This document shows, one piece after another, positions 8,341 to 17,089 of a stretch of 64,000 bases of DNA. The stretch spans positions 4,774,001 through 4,838,000 of the forward strand of contig NZ_CP087585.1 of the NCBI RefSeq assembly GCF_022200785.1, written 5' to 3'. Both the position numbers and the translations under genes were made by a program. The stretch is from Pedobacter mucosus (GTDB taxonomy: Bacteria; Bacteroidota; Bacteroidia; Sphingobacteriales; Sphingobacteriaceae). Position 1 is the stretch's first letter. Every line of letters begins with the position of its first letter. The notes beneath the pieces are model-generated. The model was not told the DNA's origin. It was given only the letters and a program-made list of their open reading frames with translations, and ran no database searches.

Positions 8341-9999
8341 CTAATCTTGACTTTTTTGAAGTTTTATATAAAATAATGGATCATTTTTAAAATTAGCAAC
8401 TGTTATACTGCTATCAATTTTAATGGTTTTCCAATCGTTTGTAGGTTTAATTAAAGTATAAGAATCTGCTTTTAAAGATACACGAACGGGCATATCAAAA
8501 CCTTTAACATCAGTTATCCAGCGGTAAGATAAAGTGCCGTTACTTATTTTATAATCTAATACCGGTATTTTTGCGTAACGTAAATACTGATCAAAAATCT
8601 TATCTAATTTAAGTCCACTTTGTTTAGAAATGTAGTTTTCTACTTCCGCAGTTGTTACGGTTTTGTGATAGAAAGTTTTATTTAAACCACGGAGAATCTC
8701 CCTAAATTTTATATCATTATTAATTAGTTGGCGAATAATACTAATTAAATTTGCACCTTTCGGATACATATCTCCGGAACCTTCTCTATTAACGCCGTAA
8801 GGACCGATAACCGGAACATCATTTCTTATTCCTTTTTGCAAACCGATTACATACTCATTTGCCGCAGCTTTATTTTCAGTAGATTCTACAAATAGAACTT
8901 CAGAATAGTTGGTGAAACCTTCGTGAAGCCACATATCGCCGATATCTTTAGCGGTGATATTATTTCCAAACCATTCGTGGCCGCTTTCATGAACGGTAAT
9001 AAAATCCCATTTTAATCCATGACCTGTTCCGCTTAAATCCCTTCCTAAATAACCTTTCATAAATTTGTTTCCATAGGCAACAGCACTTTGGTGTTCCATT
9101 CCTAAATGAGGCGCCTGAACCAATTTATACCCGTCTTTATACCAAGGATATGGGCCAAACCAGTGTTCAAAACTCTTTAGCATAGGTTTTACATCAGCAT
9201 CCCAATGAGGACGAGCTTTTGCACTATCAGTTTGTAACGACCAATAATCGATTGTTAATTTCCCATTTTCTCCATTATAACTATCTTTCCAATGTGAATA
9301 TTTTCCGATGTAAAATGATACATCATAATTATTAATCGGATTACTCACAAACCAATTGTATTGTTTGTAGCCATCAGGTTGATCAACAGTTTTTCTTAAT
9401 CTTCCATTAGAAATTTCTTGTAAAGTTTTAGGTACGCTAATGCTGATTAACATGCTATCCACTTCATCACTTTGGTGATCTTTATTTGGCCACCAGCAAC
9501 TGGCACCAAAACCTTGACAAGCAACCGAAACCCATGGATTTCCTGCTGCATCTTTTTTGAAAATGAAACCACCATCCCAAGGTGGATTTTTAGCAATTAC
9601 TGGCGTTCCGGAATAGAAAACGGTGAATTTATCTCTTGATCCTTTTTTTACTGCTTTGGGAAAAGTTACAAAAACAGCATTATATTCTCTCGTATAAGGT
9701 AGTTCAGCACCTTTATAAACAACTTTTTCTACTTTTAAATTTGAAAATAAATCGAATTGAAGTTTATTAAAATTCTGCGTAGCAGTGAAAACAAATTCAT
9801 TACTTCCACTGATTGATTTTTCATCAATATTAATTTTAACATCGAGATGGTAATAATTAATATCGTAGCAAGTACGCAAGGGCGTGAGCGTTCCACGTAG
9901 ACTATCAGCCCTGGAATTTACTTGGTTCTTGCCTAGCATTTGCGCATTTAAGGATGAAATGCTTAGTGCAAGTATAAATAGGATGAGTGTTTTTTTCAT
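8341..9999 (-). CDS. M1 family zinc aminopeptidase, exported
   Basis: Gluzincin peptidase, about 552 residues. The start is the ATG at 9999, which gives a clean signal peptide (MKKTLILFILALSISSLNAQ); a GTG at 10017 in frame lies inside a repeat and is less likely. The exopeptidase motif GMEHQ (about residue 301) and the zinc site HESGH (about 337-341) followed after exactly 18 residues by the third ligand glutamate in LHEGFTNY are intact, so it should be active. It probably trims peptides in the periplasm or outside the cell. It is the last gene of a minus-strand run of secreted hydrolases and has its own terminator. Shorter than the 850-residue PepN; lacks the ERAP1-like C-terminal domain. 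Confidence 0.93.
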   Translation of the reverse strand: MKKTLILFILALSISSLNAQMLGKNQVNSRADSLRGTLTPLRTCYDINYYHLDVKINIDEKSISGSNEFVFTATQNFNKLQFDLFSNLKVEKVVYKGAELPYTREYNAVFVTFPKAVKKGSRDKFTVFYSGTPVIAKNPPWDGGFIFKKDAAGNPWVSVACQGFGASCWWPNKDHQSDEVDSMLISISVPKTLQEISNGRLRKTVDQPDGYKQYNWFVSNPINNYDVSFYIGKYSHWKDSYNGENGKLTIDYWSLQTDSAKARPHWDADVKPMLKSFEHWFGPYPWYKDGYKLVQAPHLGMEHQSAVAYGNKFMKGYLGRDLSGTGHGLKWDFITVHESGHEWFGNNITAKDIGDMWLHEGFTNYSEVLFVESTENKAAANEYVIGLQKGIRNDVPVIGPYGVNREGSGDMYPKGANLISIIRQLINNDIKFREILRGLNKTFYHKTVTTAEVENYISKQSGLKLDKIFDQYLRYAKIPVLDYKISNGTLSYRWITDVKGFDMPVRVSLKADSYTLIKPTNDWKTIKIDSSITVANFKNDPLFYIKLQKSQD

Positions 10000-10011
10000 T
10001 TTTTGTCGGTT

Positions 10012-10213
10012 AACCACCCCTTGCCTCTCCTAAATTAGGAGGGGAGTTGGACAGTATTTTTATTTAATGTTGTGCTTTGATTAGAGTTGGTTTTAAAGCC
10101 TACGGTGATATATTAAATTTATACAAAGATTTGCGCCATTACATTAACATACATCGCTAAACTGATGAACGGAACTCCCCTCCTTATTTTCAAGGAGGGG
10201 TGGGGGTGGTTTT
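10012..10213. repeat. Palindromic element pair 1 (copies A and B)
   Basis: Copy A (10014-10055) starts CACCCCTTGCC and contains the palindrome CTCCTAA-A-TTAGGAG followed by GGGAGTTGGACAGT. Copy B (10171-10213) is the same type in inverted orientation: GGAACT, stem CCCCTCCTT (10177-10185) / AAGGAGGGG (10192-10200), then TGGGGGTGG. A and B therefore form terminal inverted repeats of a MITE-like unit of about 200 bases. It lies between the M1 peptidase and the DUF559 gene. Confidence 0.8.
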
Positions 10214-10558
10214 AAAATATTTTCTTATCTCCTCTAAAATATTTTCTTCGTGAAAGACATCTTTATTTTCAAACCTAATAATTCGGATTCCTAATTTATT
10301 TAAATTTTCAGTTCTTTCTTTATCATATTCATCAGAAGCAAATCCATTGTGAATATTCCCATCTAATTCAATTCCTAATTTTTCTGCCGGACAATAAAAA
10401 TCTAAAATATAATTGTTTACACTATGTTGTCTTCTAAATTTTCTGCCACCTAATTTAGAATGCTGTAAATATCTCCATAGCGTAGCCTCAGCAGGAGTTA
10501 AGTTGTTTCTTAAATCCTTTCTTGATTCCTTAAGAAATTCAACATTGTGAATAGTCAT
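10190..10558 (-). CDS. DUF559 endonuclease-like protein, repeat-bracketed
   Basis: 122-residue protein of the DUF559 / Vsr-like PD-(D/E)XK nuclease group. Visible family pattern: TPAEATLWRYLQ, then RKFRRQHSVNNYILDFYCP (about 39-57), GIELDGNIH (62-70) and GIRIIRFENKDV (90-101); D53, E64 and D66 are candidate metal-binding acids. The gene is enclosed between palindrome B, which supplies its last codons (TTPTPP) and its TGA stop, and palindrome C, which starts 14 bases before the ATG. It therefore looks like cargo or an agent of a small mobile or repeat-dispersal element rather than part of the surrounding hydrolase block. Such genes resemble solitary Vsr-type nucleases; actual substrate unknown. 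Confidence 0.85.
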   Translation of the reverse strand: MTIHNVEFLKESRKDLRNNLTPAEATLWRYLQHSKLGGRKFRRQHSVNNYILDFYCPAEKLGIELDGNIHNGFASDEYDKERTENLNKLGIRIIRFENKDVFHEENILEEIRKYFKTTPTPP

Positions 10559-10569
10559 CTTTTTAATTA

Positions 10570-10722
10570 ATCACCCCTTGCCCCTCCTAAATTAGGAGGG
10601 GAGTTGGACAGTTGCTTTTATTTTATTATTGTGCTTTGGTTAAAGTTTGTTCAAACCTAATGTCAAATTCCTATGCTATATAACGGAACTCCCTCCTTAT
10701 TTTCAAGGAGAGGTGGGGGAGC
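10570..10722. repeat. Palindromic element pair 2 (copies C and D)
   Basis: Copy C (10572-10612) is 40/41 identical to copy A and carries the full palindrome CCCCTCCTAA-A-TTAGGAGGGG. Copy D (10685-10722) matches copy B with small differences (one base lost from the left arm, GAGAGG for GAGGGG). The interior also resembles that of pair 1 (shared GTGCTTTG and TTTTATT blocks). Pairs 1 and 2 are thus two related units flanking the DUF559 gene. Confidence 0.8.
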
Positions 10723-10733
10723 GTTTCTCTAAC

Positions 10734-12602
10734 CTATTTTATCACATCAACTTCAATAAAACTATCATTAAAAACAGTTTGTGTTGCTTTAATATAATCA
10801 GCATCCGTTGCTTTATACGGATTATCTACAAACTTTTGTGGGTTGCGTGCGAAAAGAGGAAAAGCTGTGCTTTGTACCTGAATCATGATTTTATGTCCTT
10901 TTTTGAAAGTATGCAACACATCTTGTAATTGAAAATTAACATCCGTTTTTTGGTTTGCTACCAATGCCTCTGGCTTTTCAAAACTGTTACGAAAGCGAGC
11001 TGGCATAATTTCAGAACGAACCATTTGCCAGTAATTACTTAACGTGATGTTTTTATTTGGCATGTAGGGATTGTTCGGTTCGTCGGCCGGATAAACGTCA
11101 ATCAGTTTTACAATAAAATCAGCATCGGTGCCTGTTGTAGCAATTTTTAAGTGCGACATAATTTCGCCACCCAAAGTAATATCGTTATCTAAAACATCAG
11201 TCTGGTAAACTAAAACATCTGGTCTGCGGCCAGCAAAACGCTGATCTTCACTCATGTAATTATGTGGTGTAAAACCTAAAGTTGTGGTTACATCTTCAGT
11301 ATATGGGACTGGTTTTGCCGGGTCGCTAAGGTAATTAATAGATCCGGCCGCAGCTGGAGCCGTCATGCTTAATTTTCCATCTGCAATCAAATACATTTTC
11401 TGTTTAGTCGCTTTCTCCGTTGGCCATTTTGTAAAAGTTTCCCATTTTTTATTTCCTGTATCAAACATGTATGCTTCTGGTAATCCAGAATTTTTGTCGC
11501 CATTACCTTTTAAGAAATGACTGAAAAACTTCGATTCGATTTCTTTTTGATAGAATGTTGCGATGCTGTCACCAAAATAAACATTGCTGTGCATGGTGTG
11601 ACCAGTTTCGCGGCTCCATCTTCCATGTCCAAATGGGCCCATAACAATCGTGTTGTAAGCATTTGGGTTTTTCTTTTCAATGGTTTTATAAATATTTAAA
11701 GGTCCAGATAAATCTTCCGCATCAAACCAACCACCAACTAACATTACCGCTGGTTTTATAGTGTTATAATGTTTCAATAAACCACGTTTCTGCCAGAATT
11801 CATCATAATTTGGATGATTTACGGTTTCTTGCCAGAAGAAATTATTTTTGTAATATTTGTCTGCATTTGATAAAGAACCCAAATCTAAAGCAAACTGATA
11901 TCCATCTTTAGTTTTGGCATTAATCATTTGATTGTTGTACCAAGCTTTAGAAGTGGTATCGGTTTTTTGAACACCAAACACTGGGTAGGTGAAGAAATAA
12001 CTTTGCAAAAATGAACCATTATGATGGAAATCATCAAAGAAAAAATCAGAAATAGGCGCTTGCGGAGATGAAGCTTTAAGCGCTGGATGGTTACTTAAAA
12101 TTCCTGCTGCGGTATAAAAACCAGGATAAGAAATTCCCCACTGACCAACTTTACCATTATTGCTAGCAACGTTTTTAACCAGCCAATCAATGGTATCATA
12201 GGTGTCAGAACCCTCATCGACATCTTTTTTTCCTTTTTTATTGTCGATAACGGGCGTCATATTTGTCCAGGTTCCTTCGCTTTTCCAACGGCCGCGAACA
12301 TCTTGCATTACTACAATATATCCTTCTTTCATCATGAGTTCTGATGGACCTAAACGAGCAGGAAACTTATCCACGCCATATGGCGCAACGCTATAGCAAG
12401 TACGCTGCATAATCATTGGATATTTTTTACTTGCTGAAGCATCTTTCGGCGTATAAATGGCGGTAAACAGTTTAGTACCATCACGCATAGGAATATAAAC
12501 TTCCTTTTTAGTGTAATTTTCTTTAGGATAATTTACATCGCTTTGCGCAAATAATGCAAAATTGGAAAGTAGTAATAGGGCGGTGATTTTGAAGTATTTC
12601 AT
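10734..12602 (-). CDS. CocE/NonD family exported hydrolase (copy 1)
   Basis: 622-residue alpha/beta hydrolase of the peptidase S15 / CocE group (X-Pro dipeptidyl-peptidase or acyl-ester hydrolase), exported by a signal peptide (1-19). Catalytic triad is visible: Ser158 in GISYPG, Asp294 in GGWFDAED and His326 in GPFGHGRW. The C-terminal jelly-roll X-Pro domain follows (FIVKLIDVYPADE, HKIMIQVQSTAFPLFARNPQ). Substrate cannot be assigned: family members cleave proline-containing peptides, beta-lactam precursors or cocaine-like esters. It follows its paralogue by only 5 bases, so the two form an operon on the minus strand. Confidence 0.92.
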   Translation of the reverse strand: MKYFKITALLLLSNFALFAQSDVNYPKENYTKKEVYIPMRDGTKLFTAIYTPKDASASKKYPMIMQRTCYSVAPYGVDKFPARLGPSELMMKEGYIVVMQDVRGRWKSEGTWTNMTPVIDNKKGKKDVDEGSDTYDTIDWLVKNVASNNGKVGQWGISYPGFYTAAGILSNHPALKASSPQAPISDFFFDDFHHNGSFLQSYFFTYPVFGVQKTDTTSKAWYNNQMINAKTKDGYQFALDLGSLSNADKYYKNNFFWQETVNHPNYDEFWQKRGLLKHYNTIKPAVMLVGGWFDAEDLSGPLNIYKTIEKKNPNAYNTIVMGPFGHGRWSRETGHTMHSNVYFGDSIATFYQKEIESKFFSHFLKGNGDKNSGLPEAYMFDTGNKKWETFTKWPTEKATKQKMYLIADGKLSMTAPAAAGSINYLSDPAKPVPYTEDVTTTLGFTPHNYMSEDQRFAGRRPDVLVYQTDVLDNDITLGGEIMSHLKIATTGTDADFIVKLIDVYPADEPNNPYMPNKNITLSNYWQMVRSEIMPARFRNSFEKPEALVANQKTDVNFQLQDVLHTFKKGHKIMIQVQSTAFPLFARNPQKFVDNPYKATDADYIKATQTVFNDSFIEVDVIK

Positions 12603-12607
12603 GATGA

Positions 12608-14479
12608 TTATTTTAAAACTGAAACGGTAATAAATGAGCTATTGAAAGTATCGTGGTAAATCTTATGCGTTGCTTTTTGAAAATCTTGCGGTTCTGCCTG
12701 ATAAATATCCATAAATTTTTGTGGATTTCTATCCGCTAAAGGAAACCACGAATTTTGAATTTGAATCATGATTTTGTGACCCTTTTTAAAAGTGTGTGCA
12801 ACATCTGGCAAAGGATAATTTACTTTCGTGATGGTTCCTGGTATAAATGGTTCAGGTTTTTCAAAACTATTTCGGTATTTGCCACGCATAATTTCACCAC
12901 GTACAAGCATTTCATAACCACCCATAACAATATTTTTTGGGTTCGGGATTGGGTTTGTCTCATCCTCTGGATATACATCTATTAATTTAACCACATAATC
13001 CGCATCAGTTCCCGTGGTAGAAACGACTAGATTTGCCAATACTGGTCCGGTTAAGGTTATATCTTCAGTTAAAGCATCAGTTTGAAAAGTTTTAACATCT
13101 GGTCTGCGGGCTGCAAAACGCTGATCATCGATCATATATTCGCGGGTACGTCTAACTTGAACGCCATCCTGATAAGGAACAGGAGAATTTGGATCGCTCA
13201 CATATTCATCCCAACTATCGGTTCTGCCAACTTTTTCAAATCCAAGTTTTCCGTTAGGCTGTAGATAAAGATTTTTGGTTTCGGCTTCAACCGGAGGCCA
13301 GGTTTTAAATTTTTTCCATTCGTTACTTCCGGTTACGAAAATATTTGCGTCGGCTGCATTAAATTCGCCTTCACCTTTTAAATAGTGTTTAAAGAAAGGC
13401 AATTCATATTGTGTTTGATAATCTATGCTGGTAGTTTTTCCAAATTTAATATCTCCAAAAGAAGAACCATCACTGCGAACCCAGCCACCATGAAACCATG
13501 GTCCGGCGACTAGAATATTGTTGGCGCCGGGATTTTGTTTTTCAATTGCCTTGTAAGTAGCGAAAGTTCCATAAGCATCTTCAGCGTCGAAAAAGCCGCC
13601 CACAACCATAACTGCGGGTTTAACATTGGTTAAATGAGGAAGAATTAAGCGGGCTTTCCAAAAAGTATCTAGGTTGCTATGTTTACTTAAATCGTTCCAG
13701 AATTTAATGCTATCGGCAAAGTATTTAGTTTTCAAATTTTTAATTGTACCAGCCTCTAAATAAAAACGATAATTATCCTGAATTGGAAATTGAAATCTTT
13801 TTGCACTTCTGTCGGGTACAATCGGTTTTAATCGGGGAACGCCAAAGCTGCCCATGAAAGTAAAGGCATCCATTAAAAATAAAGTTCCTCTATGGTGAAA
13901 ATCATCACCCATAAACCAATCAGTAACTGGCGCCTGTGGCGAAACGGCTTTTAAAGCAGGATGCGAATTTGGCAGAGAAGTAGTAGAATAAAAACCCGGA
14001 TAGGAAATTCCATAAATACCAGCATTGCCATTATTATTTTTAATGTTTTTTACCAGCCAATCAATTGTGTCGTAAGTATCAGTACTTTCATCAATAGAAT
14101 TTTTGGTTGTTTTGCCTACCAATTGCGGGCGAATATCTTCAAAGGTTCCTTCGCTCATCCATCTTCCACGCACATCCTGATAAACAAAAATAAAGCCTTC
14201 ACGCATCATTGCAGGGAAGTTTCCTAAGCTGGTTTTGTATTTGTCTTCTCCGTAGGGTGCAACCGTATAAGGGGTTCTATTAATTAAAAAAGGGAATTTT
14301 TTAGTTGAATTTTTAGGTATATAAATGGAAGTAAATAGTTTAACCCCATCTCGCATGGGTATTTGTCGCTCTATCTTTGTAAAATTTTCTCTAACGTAAG
14401 CCGAGTCGGTTTGCTGGGCAAATAATTCGTTAGAAATAATTAAACACAGCAGAATACTGAAAAATTTAGGAAGGTTCAT
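12608..14479 (-). CDS. CocE/NonD family exported hydrolase (copy 2)
   Basis: 623-residue paralogue of the next gene, with the same architecture: signal peptide (1-21), alpha/beta hydrolase core with Ser159 (GISYPG), Asp298 (GGFFDAED) and His330 (GPWFHGGW), and the C-terminal S15 jelly-roll domain. The two share most motif blocks (PMRDGVKLFTSIYIPK, DVRGRW.SEGT, DTYDTIDWLVKN) but differ in the lid region around residues 180-260, which suggests different substrates after an old tandem duplication. It is the first gene of the two-gene operon; the 189-base gap upstream to the divergent DUF6515 gene should hold its promoter. Confidence 0.92.
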   Translation of the reverse strand: MNLPKFFSILLCLIISNELFAQQTDSAYVRENFTKIERQIPMRDGVKLFTSIYIPKNSTKKFPFLINRTPYTVAPYGEDKYKTSLGNFPAMMREGFIFVYQDVRGRWMSEGTFEDIRPQLVGKTTKNSIDESTDTYDTIDWLVKNIKNNNGNAGIYGISYPGFYSTTSLPNSHPALKAVSPQAPVTDWFMGDDFHHRGTLFLMDAFTFMGSFGVPRLKPIVPDRSAKRFQFPIQDNYRFYLEAGTIKNLKTKYFADSIKFWNDLSKHSNLDTFWKARLILPHLTNVKPAVMVVGGFFDAEDAYGTFATYKAIEKQNPGANNILVAGPWFHGGWVRSDGSSFGDIKFGKTTSIDYQTQYELPFFKHYLKGEGEFNAADANIFVTGSNEWKKFKTWPPVEAETKNLYLQPNGKLGFEKVGRTDSWDEYVSDPNSPVPYQDGVQVRRTREYMIDDQRFAARRPDVKTFQTDALTEDITLTGPVLANLVVSTTGTDADYVVKLIDVYPEDETNPIPNPKNIVMGGYEMLVRGEIMRGKYRNSFEKPEPFIPGTITKVNYPLPDVAHTFKKGHKIMIQIQNSWFPLADRNPQKFMDIYQAEPQDFQKATHKIYHDTFNSSFITVSVLK

Positions 14480-14668
14480 TTAGTTTTGTTTAGGAATAAG
14501 ATTTAAATATAAGAGATTATAGATTGATTAGAAAAAACATCCCGTAACAGGTTTGTTAGCATAAAATTTCTTCGTCATTACTGTATCAAAATTTAGTTAA
14601 ATAACGTTAACGAGTAATCTTTTGGAAATTTCTATCGTCATACCTTTAATCAAAATAAACACAAAAAA

Positions 14669-15583
14669 ATGAATAGGTTATTAAATAAAGGATTGGTTGT
14701 TTTCGCTGCAGCAGCGATGATTGCAACTTTAAATTTGGAAAGCGTTTCTGCCCAAAGACCAAGCAGGGCTGGAGGCGGGGGTGGTAGATCAAGTTCCGCA
14801 GCGCCATCAAGAGGCGGAGGTGGAAGTTCAATGTCGAGAGGTGGGGGTTCTATTTCTAGGCAGCCATCTCGCCAGGCGCCATCTTCAAATAATAAAATAT
14901 CTCAAGCGCCTAATCGAGGAAATATCGGTCCAGGGCAAAATAATATTGGTCGCACAAATGTTAGGCCTCAACGTTCTGGCTACAGTTATAATAGACTTGG
15001 TATTGGTGGCAGATCAGGATATAATTATCGTCCAGGTGGAAAATACAGACCAGGTTTTGGTCGCCAGGGGTATAATAATAGAGGTTATTATGGCTATTAT
15101 AATTACTATAGGCCATTTATTGGTTTCCGTTTAAATGTTTTGCCTTATGGATATTATCCATTTTATTACGGACAAGATCAGTTTTATTATTCTGGTGGAT
15201 TATTTTATCGTCAGTACGAAAATAATTATCAAGTGGTTATTCCACCAGTAGGTGCAGAAGTTCCTACTTTGCCATCTGATGCTAATTTAGTTACCATTGA
15301 TGGTGTAGATTATTACGAATATAAAGGGGTTTATTATACACAAACCCAAAGTGCTGATGGCAAAACAGTGTATGTTGTTGCTGGTAAAGATGGGGTTTTA
15401 AATACAACCGACGGACCGATAGATACCCATCAAATTGGCGATATTATTGCACAACTACCCGAAGGATGTAGAGAGGTAACCATCAAAAACGAAAAATATT
15501 TTGTTTCTCCTGATGATGTTTATTATGAAGAAGTTGTGGATGGAAGCAAAATCACGTATCGTGTAATCGGAAAGCTGTTTTAA
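14669..15583 (+). CDS. DUF6515 family exported protein
   Basis: 304 residues: signal peptide (1-28, ending VSAQ), a low-complexity Gly/Ser/Arg-rich region (about 30-110, GGGGGRSS, SRGGGGSSMSRGG), a Tyr/Gly-rich stretch (RGYYGYYNYYRPFIGF), then a conserved C-terminal region with repeated D-V-x-Y-Y-x-Y/E-x-x-x-V-Y/Y motifs (TIDGVDYYEYKGVYYTQ, VSPDDVYYEEVVDGSKITYRVIG). This matches DUF6515 proteins of Sphingobacteriaceae, whose function is unknown; location is likely periplasm or cell surface. The ATG at 14669 lies in the expected place; the glycine-rich block produces long artefactual frames on both strands that I ignore. Confidence 0.85.
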   Translation: MNRLLNKGLVVFAAAAMIATLNLESVSAQRPSRAGGGGGRSSSAAPSRGGGGSSMSRGGGSISRQPSRQAPSSNNKISQAPNRGNIGPGQNNIGRTNVRPQRSGYSYNRLGIGGRSGYNYRPGGKYRPGFGRQGYNNRGYYGYYNYYRPFIGFRLNVLPYGYYPFYYGQDQFYYSGGLFYRQYENNYQVVIPPVGAEVPTLPSDANLVTIDGVDYYEYKGVYYTQTQSADGKTVYVVAGKDGVLNTTDGPIDTHQIGDIIAQLPEGCREVTIKNEKYFVSPDDVYYEEVVDGSKITYRVIGKLF

Positions 15584-15664
15584 ATAATATGATTAAAGAG
15601 TCATTTAAAGATGTTTGTATATTCCAGTCTTTTAATGGCTCTTTATAACGACCGGTAATCTTAT

Positions 15665-15735
15665 GGGCGTTTTAACACGCTATCCGCTGTATCCCTGATG
15701 AAAAATCAGGGGATGCCGCTTCTATCGTTAACGCA
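15665..15735. repeat. Dispersed 'CTATCCG' hairpin repeat, copy 1
   Basis: CGCTATCCGCTGT, then a hairpin ATCCCTGAT (15691-15699) / ATCAGGGGAT (15704-15713), then GCCGCTTCTATCGTT. Same layout as the copy at 19363-19455, so it belongs to a dispersed extragenic repeat family. Confidence 0.7.
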
Positions 15736-15816
15736 CCTAGCGCATAACAATTTGTTCATCTGGAATTGAAATATACTTAGCCATTTTTAGTATTTTTGAA
15801 GCTTAAATATTTCAAT

Positions 15817-16971
15817 TTGAAGTCTTTCATTCAGTATATTTTACTTTTCTGTATTGTTTTATTAGCATCCTGTTCAGCCTCTAGATACGCTTTTGATCAG
15901 CAAAAAGAAACTTCGGTATCATCGATTAAATTTTTGGATGATTATGTAATACCCTTAAATGTTTCTTTTAAAAACACACTAATAGGTGGCTTATCAGGAA
16001 TTGATTATGACTCAAAAAATAATCAGTATTATCTAATTAGTGATGACCCTTCTCAATATAGTTTCGCAAGAATATATACTGCTCAAATTGAAATAAAAGA
16101 AAATAAAATTGATACGATTAAATTCACTGGTGTTGATCCAATTCTTCAAGAGAATGGACTACCATACCCTAAATATCAATATGGAAAAAATTCAAAAGCA
16201 GATGGTGAATCTGTTCGTTTTAATCCTATCAAAAATAATTTAATTTGGAGCAATGAAGGTGAAAGATTGTACCGTAAAACAGATACTACAATTGTCCAGC
16301 CTGCTTTAACATTCATATCTACGCAAGGAAAATTCTTAGATACCATTCCTTTGCCGAGTGGTTTTCACATTACGAAACAAGAATTTGGCATACGAAAAAA
16401 TGCCTTTTTTGAGGGATTGAGTTATGCAGATCAATACAAAACTTTATATGCAAGTTTGGAAGAGCCACTCTATCAAGATGGCAAACAAGCTAGTTTTAAA
16501 TATGATAAAGCGTTAACACGAATTTTAAAATTTGATGTGGCTACCAAAACAAACACTGCTCAATATGCCTATAATCTGGATGCTTTACCTATAGAACCAA
16601 CGGAAGAGAATGACTGGAATATCAATGGCATTTCGGAAATATTAGCAATAAATAATCATACGCTATTGGTAATGGAAAGGGCTTGGGCTATCGGAAACGA
16701 TGATCATTCTTTTATTAAACTTTATCTGGTCGATTTAAACGGAGCAGAGAATCAAATCGATAATCCATCATTTATTAAGAATCCACCGAAAACTTTAGTA
16801 AAGAAATTGCTTTTTGATTTCGACACCTTAAATATGCATATTGATAATTTTGAAGGAATAACTTTTGGTCCAAAATTACCAAATGGACACAATACATTGA
16901 TTTTTTGTGTAGATAATAATTTTAGTAAAAAGGAGCTTCAACAGTTTTTCTTATTTGAAGTAATGCCTTAG
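15817..16971 (+). CDS. Phytase-like esterase lipoprotein
   Basis: About 384 residues, 'esterase-like activity of phytase' family (beta-propeller fold). From the TTG at 15817 the N terminus reads as a lipoprotein signal, SFIQYILLFCIVLLASCSAS, with lipobox LASC. A TTG at 15796 is also in frame but overlaps a TAnnTTTG element, so the later start is preferred. Propeller motifs seen: LSGIDYDSKNNQYYLISDD, ADGESVRFNPIKNNLIWSNEGE, FEGLSYADQYKTLYASLEE, NGISEILAINNHTLLVMER and DNFEGITFGPKLPNGHNTLI. Substrate is uncertain; family members are often annotated only by this domain. Anchored in the inner or outer membrane. Confidence 0.87.
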   Translation: MKSFIQYILLFCIVLLASCSASRYAFDQQKETSVSSIKFLDDYVIPLNVSFKNTLIGGLSGIDYDSKNNQYYLISDDPSQYSFARIYTAQIEIKENKIDTIKFTGVDPILQENGLPYPKYQYGKNSKADGESVRFNPIKNNLIWSNEGERLYRKTDTTIVQPALTFISTQGKFLDTIPLPSGFHITKQEFGIRKNAFFEGLSYADQYKTLYASLEEPLYQDGKQASFKYDKALTRILKFDVATKTNTAQYAYNLDALPIEPTEENDWNINGISEILAINNHTLLVMERAWAIGNDDHSFIKLYLVDLNGAENQIDNPSFIKNPPKTLVKKLLFDFDTLNMHIDNFEGITFGPKLPNGHNTLIFCVDNNFSKKELQQFFLFEVMP

Positions 16972-17055
16972 AAAGAGCAAGGAGTAAGGAACAAAGACTA
17001 GCAGCACAATATAATCTGTGAAATCAATTAAATCTGTGTAATCATCCCGAAGGAA
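16972..17055 (-). repeat. Dispersed repeat, inverted copy
   Basis: Read on the minus strand it starts CCTTCGGGATGATTACACAG, continues with TGATTTCACAGATTAT and ends CTAGTCTTTGTTCCTTACTC. The same modules in plus orientation fill 30240-30480. It lies in the gap before the HAD gene. Confidence 0.7.
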
Positions 17056-17089
17056 ATATCAGTATAATCAAACCAAAATAAAATTTAAT

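Noticed and set aside
10647..10928. 93-codon plus-strand frame at the 3' end of CocE copy 1
   Set aside because: It overlaps the palindromic copy D and the end of a well supported minus-strand gene.
14781..15134. 117-codon frame inside the DUF6515 gene
   Set aside because: It is a different frame through the glycine/serine-rich low-complexity DNA of a recognised gene.
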